Assembly (NCBI GenBank): GCA_022827025.1
Contig: JAJDTT010000054.1
Span: 1-46,874 of the forward strand
Source: Acidobacteriota bacterium
GTDB taxonomy: Bacteria; Acidobacteriota; UBA6911; RPQK01; JAJDTT01
Reading direction: 5' to 3'
DNA: 46,874 nucleotides
Under the pieces are notes generated by a model. That model saw only the letters and a program-made list of their open reading frames with translations. It did not search any database and was not told where the DNA came from. Of this stretch, positions 1 to 7,741 are shown piece by piece. Within the stretch, counting starts at the first letter, position 1; each line of letters begins with the position of its first letter. A program made the translations under genes and the position numbers.

Positions 1-1239
1 TGTGGGGACGATCCCGATTCCGGGAAAGTTGGTCCGCGTTCCCCAGTTCTCGAGTCCCGGACCCGGCCGCAGAAAGGCCTCGGGGAAGGTCCGCTCATAA
101 CTGTCCCCTCCGCGGCTGGTCAGGAGGATGGCGTCCGAGCAGTTCTTCCAGGTCCACCAGGGCATCCCATCCGGCTGGAGGGACCGGCCCTCCTGATCGC
201 TCAAGGCCTGCTGGCCGGGCAGGAAGCGTGCGGCCAGACCGATGTAGAGATGGGGCGCTCGAAAGTAGGGTTGGGTCGCGCTGGTATAGAGCTGTTCGTT
301 CACGTTGGGAGGGTGCTGGCTGAATTTCATCGTCTGCCAGTCACTCCAGTGGACCAGATCCTGAGAGACGGCCCGCTGGATGGTCCGGATCACCCCGGTT
401 CTCTTCCAGGTCCGGCCGCCGTCCGCAGAATATCGGAAAGCGTCGTCGCCGGCCCGGTCCCCACCGAGAATGGAGAACTCCCCCTTTCTGGTGAGCAAGG
501 ACCGGAACGATGCGGGATCGTCGCCCAGAAGCCTGATTTTCAATCCCAGTTCGACGTTGGAACGGCCGAACGCCACATAACAATTTTCCGTTTCACTCCA
601 GAAAAGACTCGCGCCTTCGATGGAAGGCCGGTCGTGGAGCTTCCTCCAATGGATGCCGTCAGCCGAGACCAGGATCCGGGAGCCCGTCTCGGGTGTCGAT
701 CTCGGCGGGGCCTTCACCGCCTTGAAGCGCTCTGAGGGGGGCACCCCGGGACGGGTATCCAGGAATGGAGTGAATCCACTGGAATCGAACAGGGCGTTGT
801 TGTCCCGCGTCCCCATGATCTCCACCAGACCCAGGTTCGGTTTGGACCACTGGATCCCGTCCGAGCTCGACGCGTAGCAGGTGGACTCGATCAGTTCCTC
901 TGTCTGAGGGTTCCAGACCACGCCCCGGTAGTACATGTGGTAGCCCTCCCCGTCCTTCACGACGTTGGGAAAGGCAGAGCCCAGATCTTCCCAGGGCCGG
1001 TCGAATCGGATGGCCACCTCCGCCGGCCGGGGATGATGCAACTGGAGACGGACCCCCTCCATCCGCTGGATCAGGTAATGGTCCACGAACAGCTCCAGTC
1101 GAGATCCGATGTCTGGAACCGGCCCGCTTCCTGCTGTGGCGAAACCATTCCCCAAAAGGAGAGCTACACCCGTGGCCAATGCGAGCATTCGTCCAGGCTT
1201 GCACCTGAAGCACCGTTTCGCGGATGGACTATTGTTCAT
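1..1239 (-). CDS. Secreted beta-propeller glycosidase-like protein, paralogue 1 (partial at window edge)
   Basis: The reading frame is open from an ATG at 1239 to the first base of the window, so the C-terminus (beyond 413 codons) is missing. The start has a strong ribosome-binding site (GGAGGTCGAA directly before ATG). Residues 1-35 look like a signal peptide with a basic N-region and a hydrophobic core (MLALATGVALLLGNGFATA). The mature part carries motifs shared with three other proteins in this window: SRLELFVDHYLI, a YHMYYRG segment, CYASSSDGIQWSKPNLGL, GTRDNN and PTQPYFRAPHLYIGLAARF-like text. These are the blade signatures of the GH32/43/62-like propeller fold, as in secreted glycosidase-like proteins of Acidobacteriota and Planctomycetota. 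The conserved Asp of LFVD is a candidate catalytic residue by analogy only. The substrate is unknown. It is closest in layout to the paralogue at 15403-16866. Confidence 0.85.
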   Translation of the reverse strand, partial: MNNSPSAKRCFRCKPGRMLALATGVALLLGNGFATAGSGPVPDIGSRLELFVDHYLIQRMEGVRLQLHHPRPAEVAIRFDRPWEDLGSAFPNVVKDGEGYHMYYRGVVWNPQTEELIESTCYASSSDGIQWSKPNLGLVEIMGTRDNNALFDSSGFTPFLDTRPGVPPSERFKAVKAPPRSTPETGSRILVSADGIHWRKLHDRPSIEGASLFWSETENCYVAFGRSNVELGLKIRLLGDDPASFRSLLTRKGEFSILGGDRAGDDAFRYSADGGRTWKRTGVIRTIQRAVSQDLVHWSDWQTMKFSQHPPNVNEQLYTSATQPYFRAPHLYIGLAARFLPGQQALSDQEGRSLQPDGMPWWTWKNCSDAILLTSRGGDSYERTFPEAFLRPGPGLENWGTRTNFPGIGIVPT

Positions 1240-1525
1240 TTCGACCTCCTTGCAGTCCCTGAAAAAAGCCTGATATCACGCCTTCAGGCTCGATTCGCAA
1301 GTTGACGTTCATCCCGCGTCATGCCGGATTGGAGGCGCGCCTGCCGACAGGTCGGGCCAAAGAGCCTCCTGAGGCTCAGAACGGGCTCCCGGAGAAAACC
1401 CGAAACATCGGACGAAATGGATCTGAATCGTGTTTCCATCCTGGACCAGTGGTGGCAAGTAAACAAGAGAGATCGGGTTCCGCTGGGTCAAACAGAACCG
1501 GCAGGGAGCCGGATGAAGTCTCGGT

Positions 1526-1902
1526 TCAGCCGTCGTACGAGGGCCGTCCCGCCTTCCGATGCCACGTTCTCACCAGGTGCCGCTTGTGGAGCGCGTCGGG
1601 AGGATCCCGAAACGCACTGCGGTAGTGCGCGATGTCGTTGTTGTTGACGTCAGGCTCTTGTCGGTGACGTCGTAGAGCATGGTCCCGTCCCATTTCTGGG
1701 CGACGTTGCGGCCGATGAGAGTTCCCAGACTCCAGGACACTGCGAGGGCCGTCTCGTGATCGATTTCATCCAGGGGCAATCGGTCCAGCACCACGACGCC
1801 GATGCCGTCCTCCAGTGCGCGCTTGGCCTTCGCCATCAGGCGCCGCAACCGCGGAATGTCGAAGTGATCCGCGTGCCTCAACAGGACCGGCAAGGGCGTC
1901 AT
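1526..1902 (-). pseudogene. TauD/TfdA-like dioxygenase remnant with internal deletion
   Basis: Two pieces of one protein family lie back to back in different frames. From an ATG at 1902 the frame reads as the N-terminus of a TauD/TfdA (clavaminate synthase-like) Fe(II)/2-oxoglutarate dioxygenase: GIGVVVLDRLPLDEID, then WSLGTLIGRNVAQKWDG and MLYDVTD. From about 1648, in another frame, follows the family's C-terminal end: VNNNDIAHYRSAFRDPPDA, HKRHLVRTW, with a stop at 1526. Intact members have roughly 300-350 residues; here about 200 central residues, including the HxD metal site, are absent and the junction is frameshifted. The remaining 125 codons cannot make an active enzyme. Upstream, 1240-1525 holds nothing recognisable apart from a short GAGCCT/AGGCTC hairpin near 1361. 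Confidence 0.72.
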
Positions 1903-1987
1903 TCGAATATGAACTCCGGACGGTATCGGGAGAACCTGGCAAGACGGAGGAGAGCAGCTACCATAAGTCAAGCAGAAGGAGATCCAA

Positions 1988-2857
1988 ATGAGAATCATCG
2001 CCAACGTTTCTCTGGCCCTGGCCGTCGTGGCTCCTCTTCCCGGGCAGACCCGGACCGAGGTGGAGAGGCCCGGGAGCGTCAAGATATTGGAGTCCCCTTC
2101 CGGGGTCCGTTTCGCTCTGCTGGGGGAGGCGGGTGAGCGGCCCGCTCCGACAGTTCTTGTCTTCGGAGGGGGGATGCGCGCGGGCCTGGAGGACAGGTCC
2201 GGCACCCTATGTTGGATCCTGGCTCGCCACGGGTTCCTCTCCGTCGCCCTGGACAGTCCCTGCCACGGAGAGGATCAGAGGTCCGGCGAGCCGTTCGGGC
2301 TCGCTGGGTGGCGGGACCGCCTGGAGAAGGGCGAGGACTTCCTGGCTGAATTCCTGAAGAGAACCACATCCGTCCTGGACTACCTGATCCGGAAACGAAT
2401 CACGGACCCGGAGTGGATTGTCGCCTACGGCTCCTCCCGGGGTGGTTTCCTGGCCCTGCATTTCGCCGCCGTCGATCCTCGGATCGGCACCGTAGTCGCT
2501 TTCGCTCCGGTCACGGATCTGCTGGCGTTGCGGGAATTCCAAGGTTTCAGAGACAAGGCTGCGGCCCGTTCTCTGGACGTCATGGAGTTGGCGCCGAAGC
2601 TGGCGGGGCGACGCCTCTTTGTCCAGATGGGACACAACGACGAGCGGGTGGGCGGCGGTCACGCCATCGACTTCGCCCTGAGGGTCATGGAACTTTCGCC
2701 TTATCACATGAAGCCCTTGCAGGGCATCTGGTCGAAGGATGCGTTGAAGCTGGTGATCACCCCCTCGGAAAGTCGAAACGGCCACACCACCTACGACAGA
2801 GTCCACCACGACGCCGCGGAATGGATCCTTCGAGGGACCGGAGAGGGAGGGAACTGA
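1988..2857 (+). CDS. Secreted alpha/beta hydrolase (dienelactone hydrolase / acyl-peptidase fold)
   Basis: This 289-residue protein starts at an ATG with a good ribosome-binding site (AAGGAGATCCAA). Residues 1-20 form a short hydrophobic leader, so export is likely. The nucleophile elbow is GSSRGG with Ser150 as candidate nucleophile, preceded by a glycine-rich oxyanion-type turn (FGGG, about residues 59-62). A C-terminal His in the NGHTTYDRVHH stretch is a candidate for the triad. Length and motif order fit the dienelactone hydrolase / prolyl-oligopeptidase-like clan. The substrate cannot be told; esters or acylated sugars are possible. The gene stands alone between the TauD remnant and a hairpin-rich spacer (2858-3252) ending in a terminator-like stem-loop at 3050-3081. 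Confidence 0.8.
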   Translation: MRIIANVSLALAVVAPLPGQTRTEVERPGSVKILESPSGVRFALLGEAGERPAPTVLVFGGGMRAGLEDRSGTLCWILARHGFLSVALDSPCHGEDQRSGEPFGLAGWRDRLEKGEDFLAEFLKRTTSVLDYLIRKRITDPEWIVAYGSSRGGFLALHFAAVDPRIGTVVAFAPVTDLLALREFQGFRDKAAARSLDVMELAPKLAGRRLFVQMGHNDERVGGGHAIDFALRVMELSPYHMKPLQGIWSKDALKLVITPSESRNGHTTYDRVHHDAAEWILRGTGEGGN

Positions 2858-2949
2858 GCCACGTCACCGGAGGGACCGGGAGCCGGGGGGGAACAACCCG
2901 GAGAATCGGACTGTCCCTGTCTCTGAGAAAAACATGGGCGCCCTCGGAG

Positions 2950-2969
2950 GGGGGACATTCTTGTCCCCC
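2950..2969. repeat. Hairpin repeat (GGGGGACA / TGTCCCCC)
   Basis: This is a perfect 8-bp stem with a 4-nt TTCT loop in the non-coding spacer 2858-3252. It is the first of three G/C-tract hairpins within 135 bp and resembles a REP-type extragenic palindrome. No function can be read from the sequence. Confidence 0.6.
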
Positions 2970-3026
2970 TCTTCGCCGCGGTTGCTTTCGCCGGGCCTCG
3001 GTGGGGCCGGAGTTGGGCGAATAGGA

Positions 3027-3045
3027 GGGGGACTTTCAGTCCCCC
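3027..3045. repeat. Hairpin repeat (GGGGGACT-TTC-AGTCCCCC)
   Basis: This perfect 8-bp stem with a 3-nt TTC loop is the second hairpin of the spacer. Its inner stem and loop (GACT-TTC-AGTC) nearly match a hairpin inside the 413-bp tandem repeat (GACT-TCC-AGTC at 17380-17398), which suggests one dispersed repeat family. Confidence 0.6.
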
Positions 3046-3049
3046 CGAG

Positions 3050-3081
3050 GGAGTGGGGGTAGGAAAACCCCCACTCCTTTT
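3050..3081 (+). terminator. Rho-independent terminator-like stem-loop
   Basis: An 11-bp perfect stem (GGAGTGGGGGT paired with ACCCCCACTCC, loop AGGAAA) is followed directly by TTTT. It lies about 190 nt downstream of the hydrolase gene ending at 2857 and before the next plus-strand gene. It may be a real terminator or a third member of the hairpin repeat family that happens to end in T residues. Confidence 0.5.
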
Positions 3082-3126
3082 CACGCAGGATTTCGCCGGA
3101 CCGGGGCCGGTGAGGGAGCTCCTGAG

Positions 3127-3140
3127 AAGGGGACAGTCAC
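3127..3140 (+). repeat. GGGGACAGTC dispersed motif
   Basis: The 14-mer AAGGGGACAGTCAC lies in non-coding DNA. The same core, or its complement GACTGTCCC, also occurs in the intergenic sites at 2908-2918, 6579-6600, 14318-14333 and 17869-17890. Motifs of this kind are known around REP-associated tyrosine transposase (RAYT/IS200-like) loci, but no such gene is in this window. Confidence 0.5.
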
Positions 3141-3252
3141 TGATGGCAACTGTATTCCGGGCGTTTCGGCAGGACTTGGCGCGCATGTATCATCGAGTCG
3201 TACCCAGGAGACCCTGGTGGGACACCTGCCCGGACCTGAAAGAGGAGATATC

Positions 3253-4023
3253 GTGCGAATCAGAGTGATCAATCCCTTCGGCGGAACCGAGTTCAGGGGA
3301 CAGGAGAATCTGGCCCGGATCAAGCGAAGCGGCACCGATTTCGACATGGTCAACATCGCCGACGCCTATCCTCTGAAGAACAACCAGTTCCTGTACTTCC
3401 GGCACAAGTGCACCGATGCGACGCTGGAACAGGTGACACAGGCCGAGCAGGACGGATGCGACGCCGCCTTCATTTCCTGCAACCTGGACATCGGACTCTA
3501 CGAAGCCCGTTCTCTGGTGGACATCCCGGTTACGGCCACGCTGGAGTCGGCGGCACTGATGGCGTACGCCATGTGTGAACGTTTCTCCCTGATCTCCGTG
3601 GACGACCAGAATGGACGCATCCAACGCATGATCCTGAGACAGTACGGCCTGGACGGCAAAGTGGCGTCGCACCGATCCATCGGCATCGACGCCAATGACC
3701 TCTACCCGGAGAAGACTCCGGAAGACGAGGTCTACCGGCGCGCAGTCGAGGTGTCCCGGCAGTGTGTCCAGGAGGATGGCGCGGAGATGCTGATCTCGGG
3801 ATGCACCCTCATGGGTTCCGTTCTCACCCACCGCGGCGCCCAGGCCATCGGCGAAATCGGCGCCCCGGTGATCGACGGCATGGTCACCGGCTTCAAGATG
3901 GCGGAAATGATGTACGACATCTGCCGGCTCACGGGCCTGCCGCCCGTGAGCCGCACGGGTTTCTTCCAGTTTCCTCCCGCCGACGACGTGAAGCAGCTGA
4001 GGGACTTCTACGGGCGGAGATGA
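3253..4023 (+). CDS. Asp/Glu/hydantoin racemase family protein
   Basis: This 256-residue cytoplasmic protein uses a GTG start at 3253 because AAAGAGGAGATATC sits just upstream; the frame is open further 5' but lacks a ribosome-binding site there. The first residues (VRIRVINPFGG) are typical of the family. Two cysteines sit in the expected places for the two-base racemase mechanism: FISCNLDIGLYEAR in the first half and LISGCTLMG in the second. Members include aspartate/glutamate racemases, hydantoin racemase and maleate isomerase, so the exact substrate is open. It is a lone gene; a sulfatase follows 150 nt downstream on the same strand, which gives no strong functional link. Confidence 0.85.
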   Translation: MRIRVINPFGGTEFRGQENLARIKRSGTDFDMVNIADAYPLKNNQFLYFRHKCTDATLEQVTQAEQDGCDAAFISCNLDIGLYEARSLVDIPVTATLESAALMAYAMCERFSLISVDDQNGRIQRMILRQYGLDGKVASHRSIGIDANDLYPEKTPEDEVYRRAVEVSRQCVQEDGAEMLISGCTLMGSVLTHRGAQAIGEIGAPVIDGMVTGFKMAEMMYDICRLTGLPPVSRTGFFQFPPADDVKQLRDFYGRR

Positions 4024-4176
4024 AGGTCAGGTCATACCTGGGGGCTTGAGGGTGAACGTGCCGGTAACCGAGACCTGGCTGTCGCGGCGCCGCCAAAGCG
4101 AAAATTCCGGTCGATCTCCGCGTCCTTCCCGGAAGCACTGCCGGCCGATTGCCCCGCGTGGAGAGGATTGCCCCCT

Positions 4177-5622
4177 ATGAGCCGACCTGGACTGCGGACC
4201 CTGCTATGGCTGGTTTTTTCGGTCGTCTTGGGGGGCCTCTCTTCCTCCTGTGCCCGAATACCTGAGAGGCCGAACATCGTCCTGATCCTGGCCGACGACC
4301 TGGGCTGGAACCAGTTGGGTTGCTACGGAAGCAGCTTCTACGAGACTCCTCATCTCGACGCTCTGGCCCGCCAGGGGACGCGTTTCACCGACGCCTACGC
4401 CGCCAGTCCGATCTGTTCCCCGTCCCGGGCCAGCATCATGACGGGCAAGTACCCGGCTCGACTCCGCGTCACCCAGTTCATCTCTCCCGGAGACTACGCC
4501 GGGGAGGCCATCAAGCTGTCGGAGCCGGACTGGACCCGCCGTTTACCCCTGGAGGAGGAGACGATCGCCGAGGCCCTGAAGGATATGGGCTACGCCACGG
4601 CCGCATTCGGCAAGTGGCACCTCAGCCAGGCCAAGACCCCTCCCGGAAGCCTGCCCTTCAATCCGGACAAGCAGGGTTTCGACCAGCACTTCGTTACCTA
4701 CAAGCCGGTCCCCCGCATGGCCAGGGAGTGGCAGACGCCGGAGAACGACGCCCACAACGTCCGCATCATCACCGAGAAGTCCCTGGAGTTCATGGAGGAG
4801 AACCGGGAGACGCCCTTCTTCCTCTTCGTTTCGCACAACAGCGTTCACACCCCGCTGGTGGAGAAGGAGGCGTTGATCTCCAAGTACCGGGCCAAGCCGG
4901 ACGTCGACGCCCCCACCAACCACCCGGTCATCGGAGCCATGATCGAGACCCTGGACCTCAGCGTCGGCCGGCTGCTGGCCAAACTGGACGAGTTGAACCT
5001 GTCCGAAAGGACCCTGGTGATCTTCTTCTCGGACAATGGCGGATTGGAATGGATGCGGGGAGACGAGACGGTCGATGCGAACCATCCGTTGCGGGCCGGC
5101 AAGGGGGACCTGTACGAAGGAGGGATCCGAGTGCCTTTGATCGCCCGCTGGCCGAACGTGATCGCCTCCGGCAGCGCGGTTGAGGAGCCGGTCAGCAGCG
5201 TCGATCTCTTCCCTACCTTTGTGGAAGCCGCGGGAGGAGTCGGGAAGGGCAGCGAAATCGACGGGGTGAGCCTGCTGCCGCTCCTGCGAGGGGCCGCCTC
5301 ACTGGACCGCACCTCCCTCTTCTGGCATTACCCCCACTACCACGGCTCCGGCGCCCTGCCCTCGAGCGCCGTTCGAAAAGGAAGTTACAAGCTGCTGGAG
5401 TGGCACGAGGAGAGGATCTATGGGCTGGAGAACCGGTATGAGCTCTACGACCTGACACGCGACCTGGGAGAATCCAACGATCTGGCATCCAGCAGGCCCG
5501 AAAAGACCCGCGAGCTGGCCGCAGATCTGGAGAATTGGAGAAATTCGGTGGGAGCCCAGATGCCGAAACGCAATCCGGACTATCGACCCGCAGGAGATCC
5601 CCGAGCGTCCCGAGAGGATTGA
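4177..5622 (+). CDS. Exported formylglycine-dependent sulfatase
   Basis: This 481-residue type I sulfatase hydrolyses sulfate esters outside the cytoplasm. The ATG at 4177 is preferred because GGAGAGGA lies about 9 nt upstream; an in-frame TTG at 4168 overlaps that site. The leader (residues 1-27) is hydrophobic and ends in LSSSC, a weak lipobox, so either a lipoprotein or a cleaved precursor is possible. The PNIVLILADDLG strand (Asp40, Asp41) binds calcium. CSPSR at 80-84 is the maturation motif in which Cys80 becomes formylglycine. A KWHL segment and SDNGG (about 286) complete the active site. The length is normal for the family. No sulfatase-maturing enzyme is encoded in the window. The substrate is probably a sulfated glycan or aryl sulfate, which cannot be resolved by eye. 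Confidence 0.93.
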   Translation: MSRPGLRTLLWLVFSVVLGGLSSSCARIPERPNIVLILADDLGWNQLGCYGSSFYETPHLDALARQGTRFTDAYAASPICSPSRASIMTGKYPARLRVTQFISPGDYAGEAIKLSEPDWTRRLPLEEETIAEALKDMGYATAAFGKWHLSQAKTPPGSLPFNPDKQGFDQHFVTYKPVPRMAREWQTPENDAHNVRIITEKSLEFMEENRETPFFLFVSHNSVHTPLVEKEALISKYRAKPDVDAPTNHPVIGAMIETLDLSVGRLLAKLDELNLSERTLVIFFSDNGGLEWMRGDETVDANHPLRAGKGDLYEGGIRVPLIARWPNVIASGSAVEEPVSSVDLFPTFVEAAGGVGKGSEIDGVSLLPLLRGAASLDRTSLFWHYPHYHGSGALPSSAVRKGSYKLLEWHEERIYGLENRYELYDLTRDLGESNDLASSRPEKTRELAADLENWRNSVGAQMPKRNPDYRPAGDPRASRED

Positions 5623-5697
5623 TCCAGATCAACGGAGCCGCCGGGACCGGGTTGGAGGAATTCGCCGGGACTCAGCCCGTTCGGCTCGACCGACTCG

Positions 5698-6420
5698 CTA
5701 TTGCGCCCCGCCGTCCAGCTCGCGAACGTAGATGTTGCGAAACCAGAGCCGGTTGCCATGGTTCTGCAGCTCGATCTGGCCCCGAGGATAGATCCGTTGG
5801 GACCGGTCCCAAATATTTTCCATCACCACCTGGTCGGTCACCAACTTCCCGTTGAGCTTCACGGTGACCCGCTCGCCGACCATCTTGATGTAGAAGGTGT
5901 TCCACTGGCCCACAGGCAGGTCCGCCTTCACCAGGGGAAAGCGGGGATGGATCTTGTTGTTCCACAGCGCTCCCGAGCCCTTGTCGTTACCGTGCCTGCG
6001 GTACTTCTCGAACTCCGTATCCCAGATCTGAATCTGGGGGCTGCCGCGCAGGTAGATGCCGCTGTCGCCGCCTTCCAGGATCTTCCAATCGACATACAAC
6101 TCGAAGTCGCCGTAGTCCCCGGCGGTGCACAGGCTGTCTCCCTGGCCGTCGAACTCCAGAACGCCGTCAACCACTCTCCAGTGGGCCCGCATGCGCTCAT
6201 CGGCCTTCTTCTGAGCCTCCGCCAGCTCGGCCGACGACATCGCGGCACGCTTGATCGGGTTTTCCACCAACCCCTTCCAACCGGCCAGGGTCTTGCCGTC
6301 GAATAGTGCGGTAAAGCCCTCGGGTGACTGCGGACCGGATGCTGCCGAAAGCGGAACCAGAATCGTGAACAGGCAGGCGACGAAACCCGGGATCCAAGTG
6401 TTGCGGCGGTGGTCTCGCAT
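5698..6420 (-). CDS. Secreted DUF1080 protein (3-keto-glycoside hydrolase/lyase-like)
   Basis: This 240-residue protein starts at ATG 6420, with CAGGAG upstream. It has a signal peptide (residues 1-30, core FVACLFTILVPLSAASG) and one DUF1080 concanavalin-like jelly-roll. Typical segments are FTALFDGKTLAGWKG, DFELYVDWKI, GGDSGIYLRG and the C-terminal GQIELQNHGNRLWFRNIYVREL. Members of this family act on 3-keto-disaccharides or 3-keto-glycosides formed by Gfo/Idh-type oxidoreductases; such an oxidoreductase is encoded at 42226-43551. An insertion of about 20 charged residues (AELAEAQKKADERMRAHW) lies early in the domain. The gene has its own extended -10 promoter candidate at 6480-6488 and converges with the sulfatase gene. 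Confidence 0.9.
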   Translation of the reverse strand: MRDHRRNTWIPGFVACLFTILVPLSAASGPQSPEGFTALFDGKTLAGWKGLVENPIKRAAMSSAELAEAQKKADERMRAHWRVVDGVLEFDGQGDSLCTAGDYGDFELYVDWKILEGGDSGIYLRGSPQIQIWDTEFEKYRRHGNDKGSGALWNNKIHPRFPLVKADLPVGQWNTFYIKMVGERVTVKLNGKLVTDQVVMENIWDRSQRIYPRGQIELQNHGNRLWFRNIYVRELDGGAQ

Positions 6421-6479
6421 CGGTTTCAACTCCTGCAGGATGGGTGCCACACGAAGCGGCACAATTGTCTGGTGGCCGA

Positions 6480-6488
6480 AGTATAGCA
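6480..6488 (-). promoter_or_regulatory. Extended -10 promoter element (TGCTATACT) of the DUF1080 gene
   Basis: Read on the minus strand, TGC-TATACT is an extended -10 box (TGn plus 5/6 match to TATAAT), about 60 nt upstream of the ATG at 6420. The wider 11-mer TGCTATACTTC is identical upstream of the propeller gene that starts at 38907. No convincing -35 box is seen. Confidence 0.4.
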
Positions 6489-6578
6489 CCCGTCCTCCCG
6501 GCGATCATTCTCCTGGAACCTGATGGGAGCCGGCAAAACGCGGTGGAGGGCTTGGAACGATCCGGCCTGTAGATCGTG

Positions 6579-6600
6579 AAAAATGGACTGTCCCCCTTTT
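6579..6600. repeat. Dispersed motif copy abutting an amidohydrolase stop codon
   Basis: AAAAATGGACTGTCCCCCTT and two further T residues end at the stop codon of the amidohydrolase gene (stop at 6599-6601). About 18 of 22 positions match the copy at 17869-17890. It is the complementary orientation of the GGGGACAGTC motif. Confidence 0.5.
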
Positions 6601-7693
6601 AAATCCATTCCAGCCCGAACAGACGTGCCGCATTTCCGCCGAAGAAGAGCGACTTGTCTTCCTCGGACATGAACTCGGCGTGCAGCCGAACATAGTCCAT
6701 TGCCTGCCGGTAGGTGACACTGCGTTCGGCCGCCGGCATATCCGAACCCCAGATCAGCTTTTCCGGTCCCAGCTCGTCGTACAACCGCTTGAGCATGTCT
6801 TGTGCCCACGGGAATGGGTACTCGGTGTCGGGCGCCATCAGCTGCAGCATGACTTCCAGGCTCAGGTTCGGGTTCTTGAGGCAGGTCAGGACTTCCACCG
6901 GGATGTCGAATCGCTCTTCGGGAGGACGCATGACGATGGTCTCGATGCCGTGGGTGTAGACGCAGGGAATATCCGGGTGCGACTTGGCCCAGCGGTCCAG
7001 ACGGACGACCTGCTCCAGGTAGCTGCCGAGCCGATTCCGGTGACTCGTGTAGAGGTACCAGAACACCGGAATCTCCAAGCGGCGGACCGTTTCCCACAGG
7101 GGTTCGAACTTGGCGTCGTCGAGGCGATCGGCCCAGCCGGTGAAGGCCAAAGATTCCACCGCGAAATAGAGTCCCCTCAAACCCAGGGTCTCGACGGCGT
7201 GCTCCAATCGACACCATTGGAGTTCCTGATCCGCCTCCCACTCCCGGATCTGAGCCAGGGGAAGGAACCGTCCCGGATACCGGTTCATGCAGTCGCCCAG
7301 GATCTCGTTGAGGCTGCCGTAGATATGGTCGTGTTGCAGGACCGCCATATCCACACCCAGGTAGTCCATGTAGGCGATCATGAGCTCGGGCGGAGCCGCC
7401 ATGTCCTGCGACCAACAGGGATACCACTGCAGATAGTAGTCTTCTCCATCCACGGTGCATTCCAACTGGCCATGTTTCGCAATGCGGAAATCGACGTCCG
7501 GCATATCCACAATGCCATCGCCGGCCGGCATCAGCGGTGAGTCATCGGCACGCAAACCGTCGCGGCGCCGGCGCCAGCCTTGGGAGTGGAACTGCACGTG
7601 ATGCTGGATGATTTGCAACTGGGTCTCCGCCGCCTGGTCACCCGAGTCGGTGCCCAGACGCGGAAACACATGAGCGTGGGCATCGATGATCAT
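6599..7693 (-). CDS. Amidohydrolase-2 family TIM-barrel hydrolase/decarboxylase
   Basis: This 364-residue cytoplasmic protein has no signal peptide. It opens with the metal-binding signature MIIDAHAHVF (HxH at the end of strand 1). It continues with a barrel containing FWYLYTSHRNRLG and PCVYTHGIE (candidate metal-site His), and ends with LIWGSDMPAAERS, whose Asp is the conserved final metal ligand. This is the layout of the amidohydrolase-2 / ACMSD-like family, which includes decarboxylases and lactonases. A long insertion (about residues 15-95, rich in Arg and charged residues) precedes the first helix pair. The neighbouring upstream gene on the same strand is the propeller-PHP protein, 48 nt away, so co-transcription is possible. 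Confidence 0.83.
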   Translation of the reverse strand: MIIDAHAHVFPRLGTDSGDQAAETQLQIIQHHVQFHSQGWRRRRDGLRADDSPLMPAGDGIVDMPDVDFRIAKHGQLECTVDGEDYYLQWYPCWSQDMAAPPELMIAYMDYLGVDMAVLQHDHIYGSLNEILGDCMNRYPGRFLPLAQIREWEADQELQWCRLEHAVETLGLRGLYFAVESLAFTGWADRLDDAKFEPLWETVRRLEIPVFWYLYTSHRNRLGSYLEQVVRLDRWAKSHPDIPCVYTHGIETIVMRPPEERFDIPVEVLTCLKNPNLSLEVMLQLMAPDTEYPFPWAQDMLKRLYDELGPEKLIWGSDMPAAERSVTYRQAMDYVRLHAEFMSEEDKSLFFGGNAARLFGLEWI

Positions 7694-7741
7694 CTGATCC
7701 GAGCCTTCTCCGGAACGACATTCTTGGAATGACAGGGGAAA

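Noticed and set aside
1361-1376. GAGCCT-CCTG-AGGCTC hairpin as a terminator
   Set aside because: The stem is short with no T-tract, and no gene ends just upstream on either strand.
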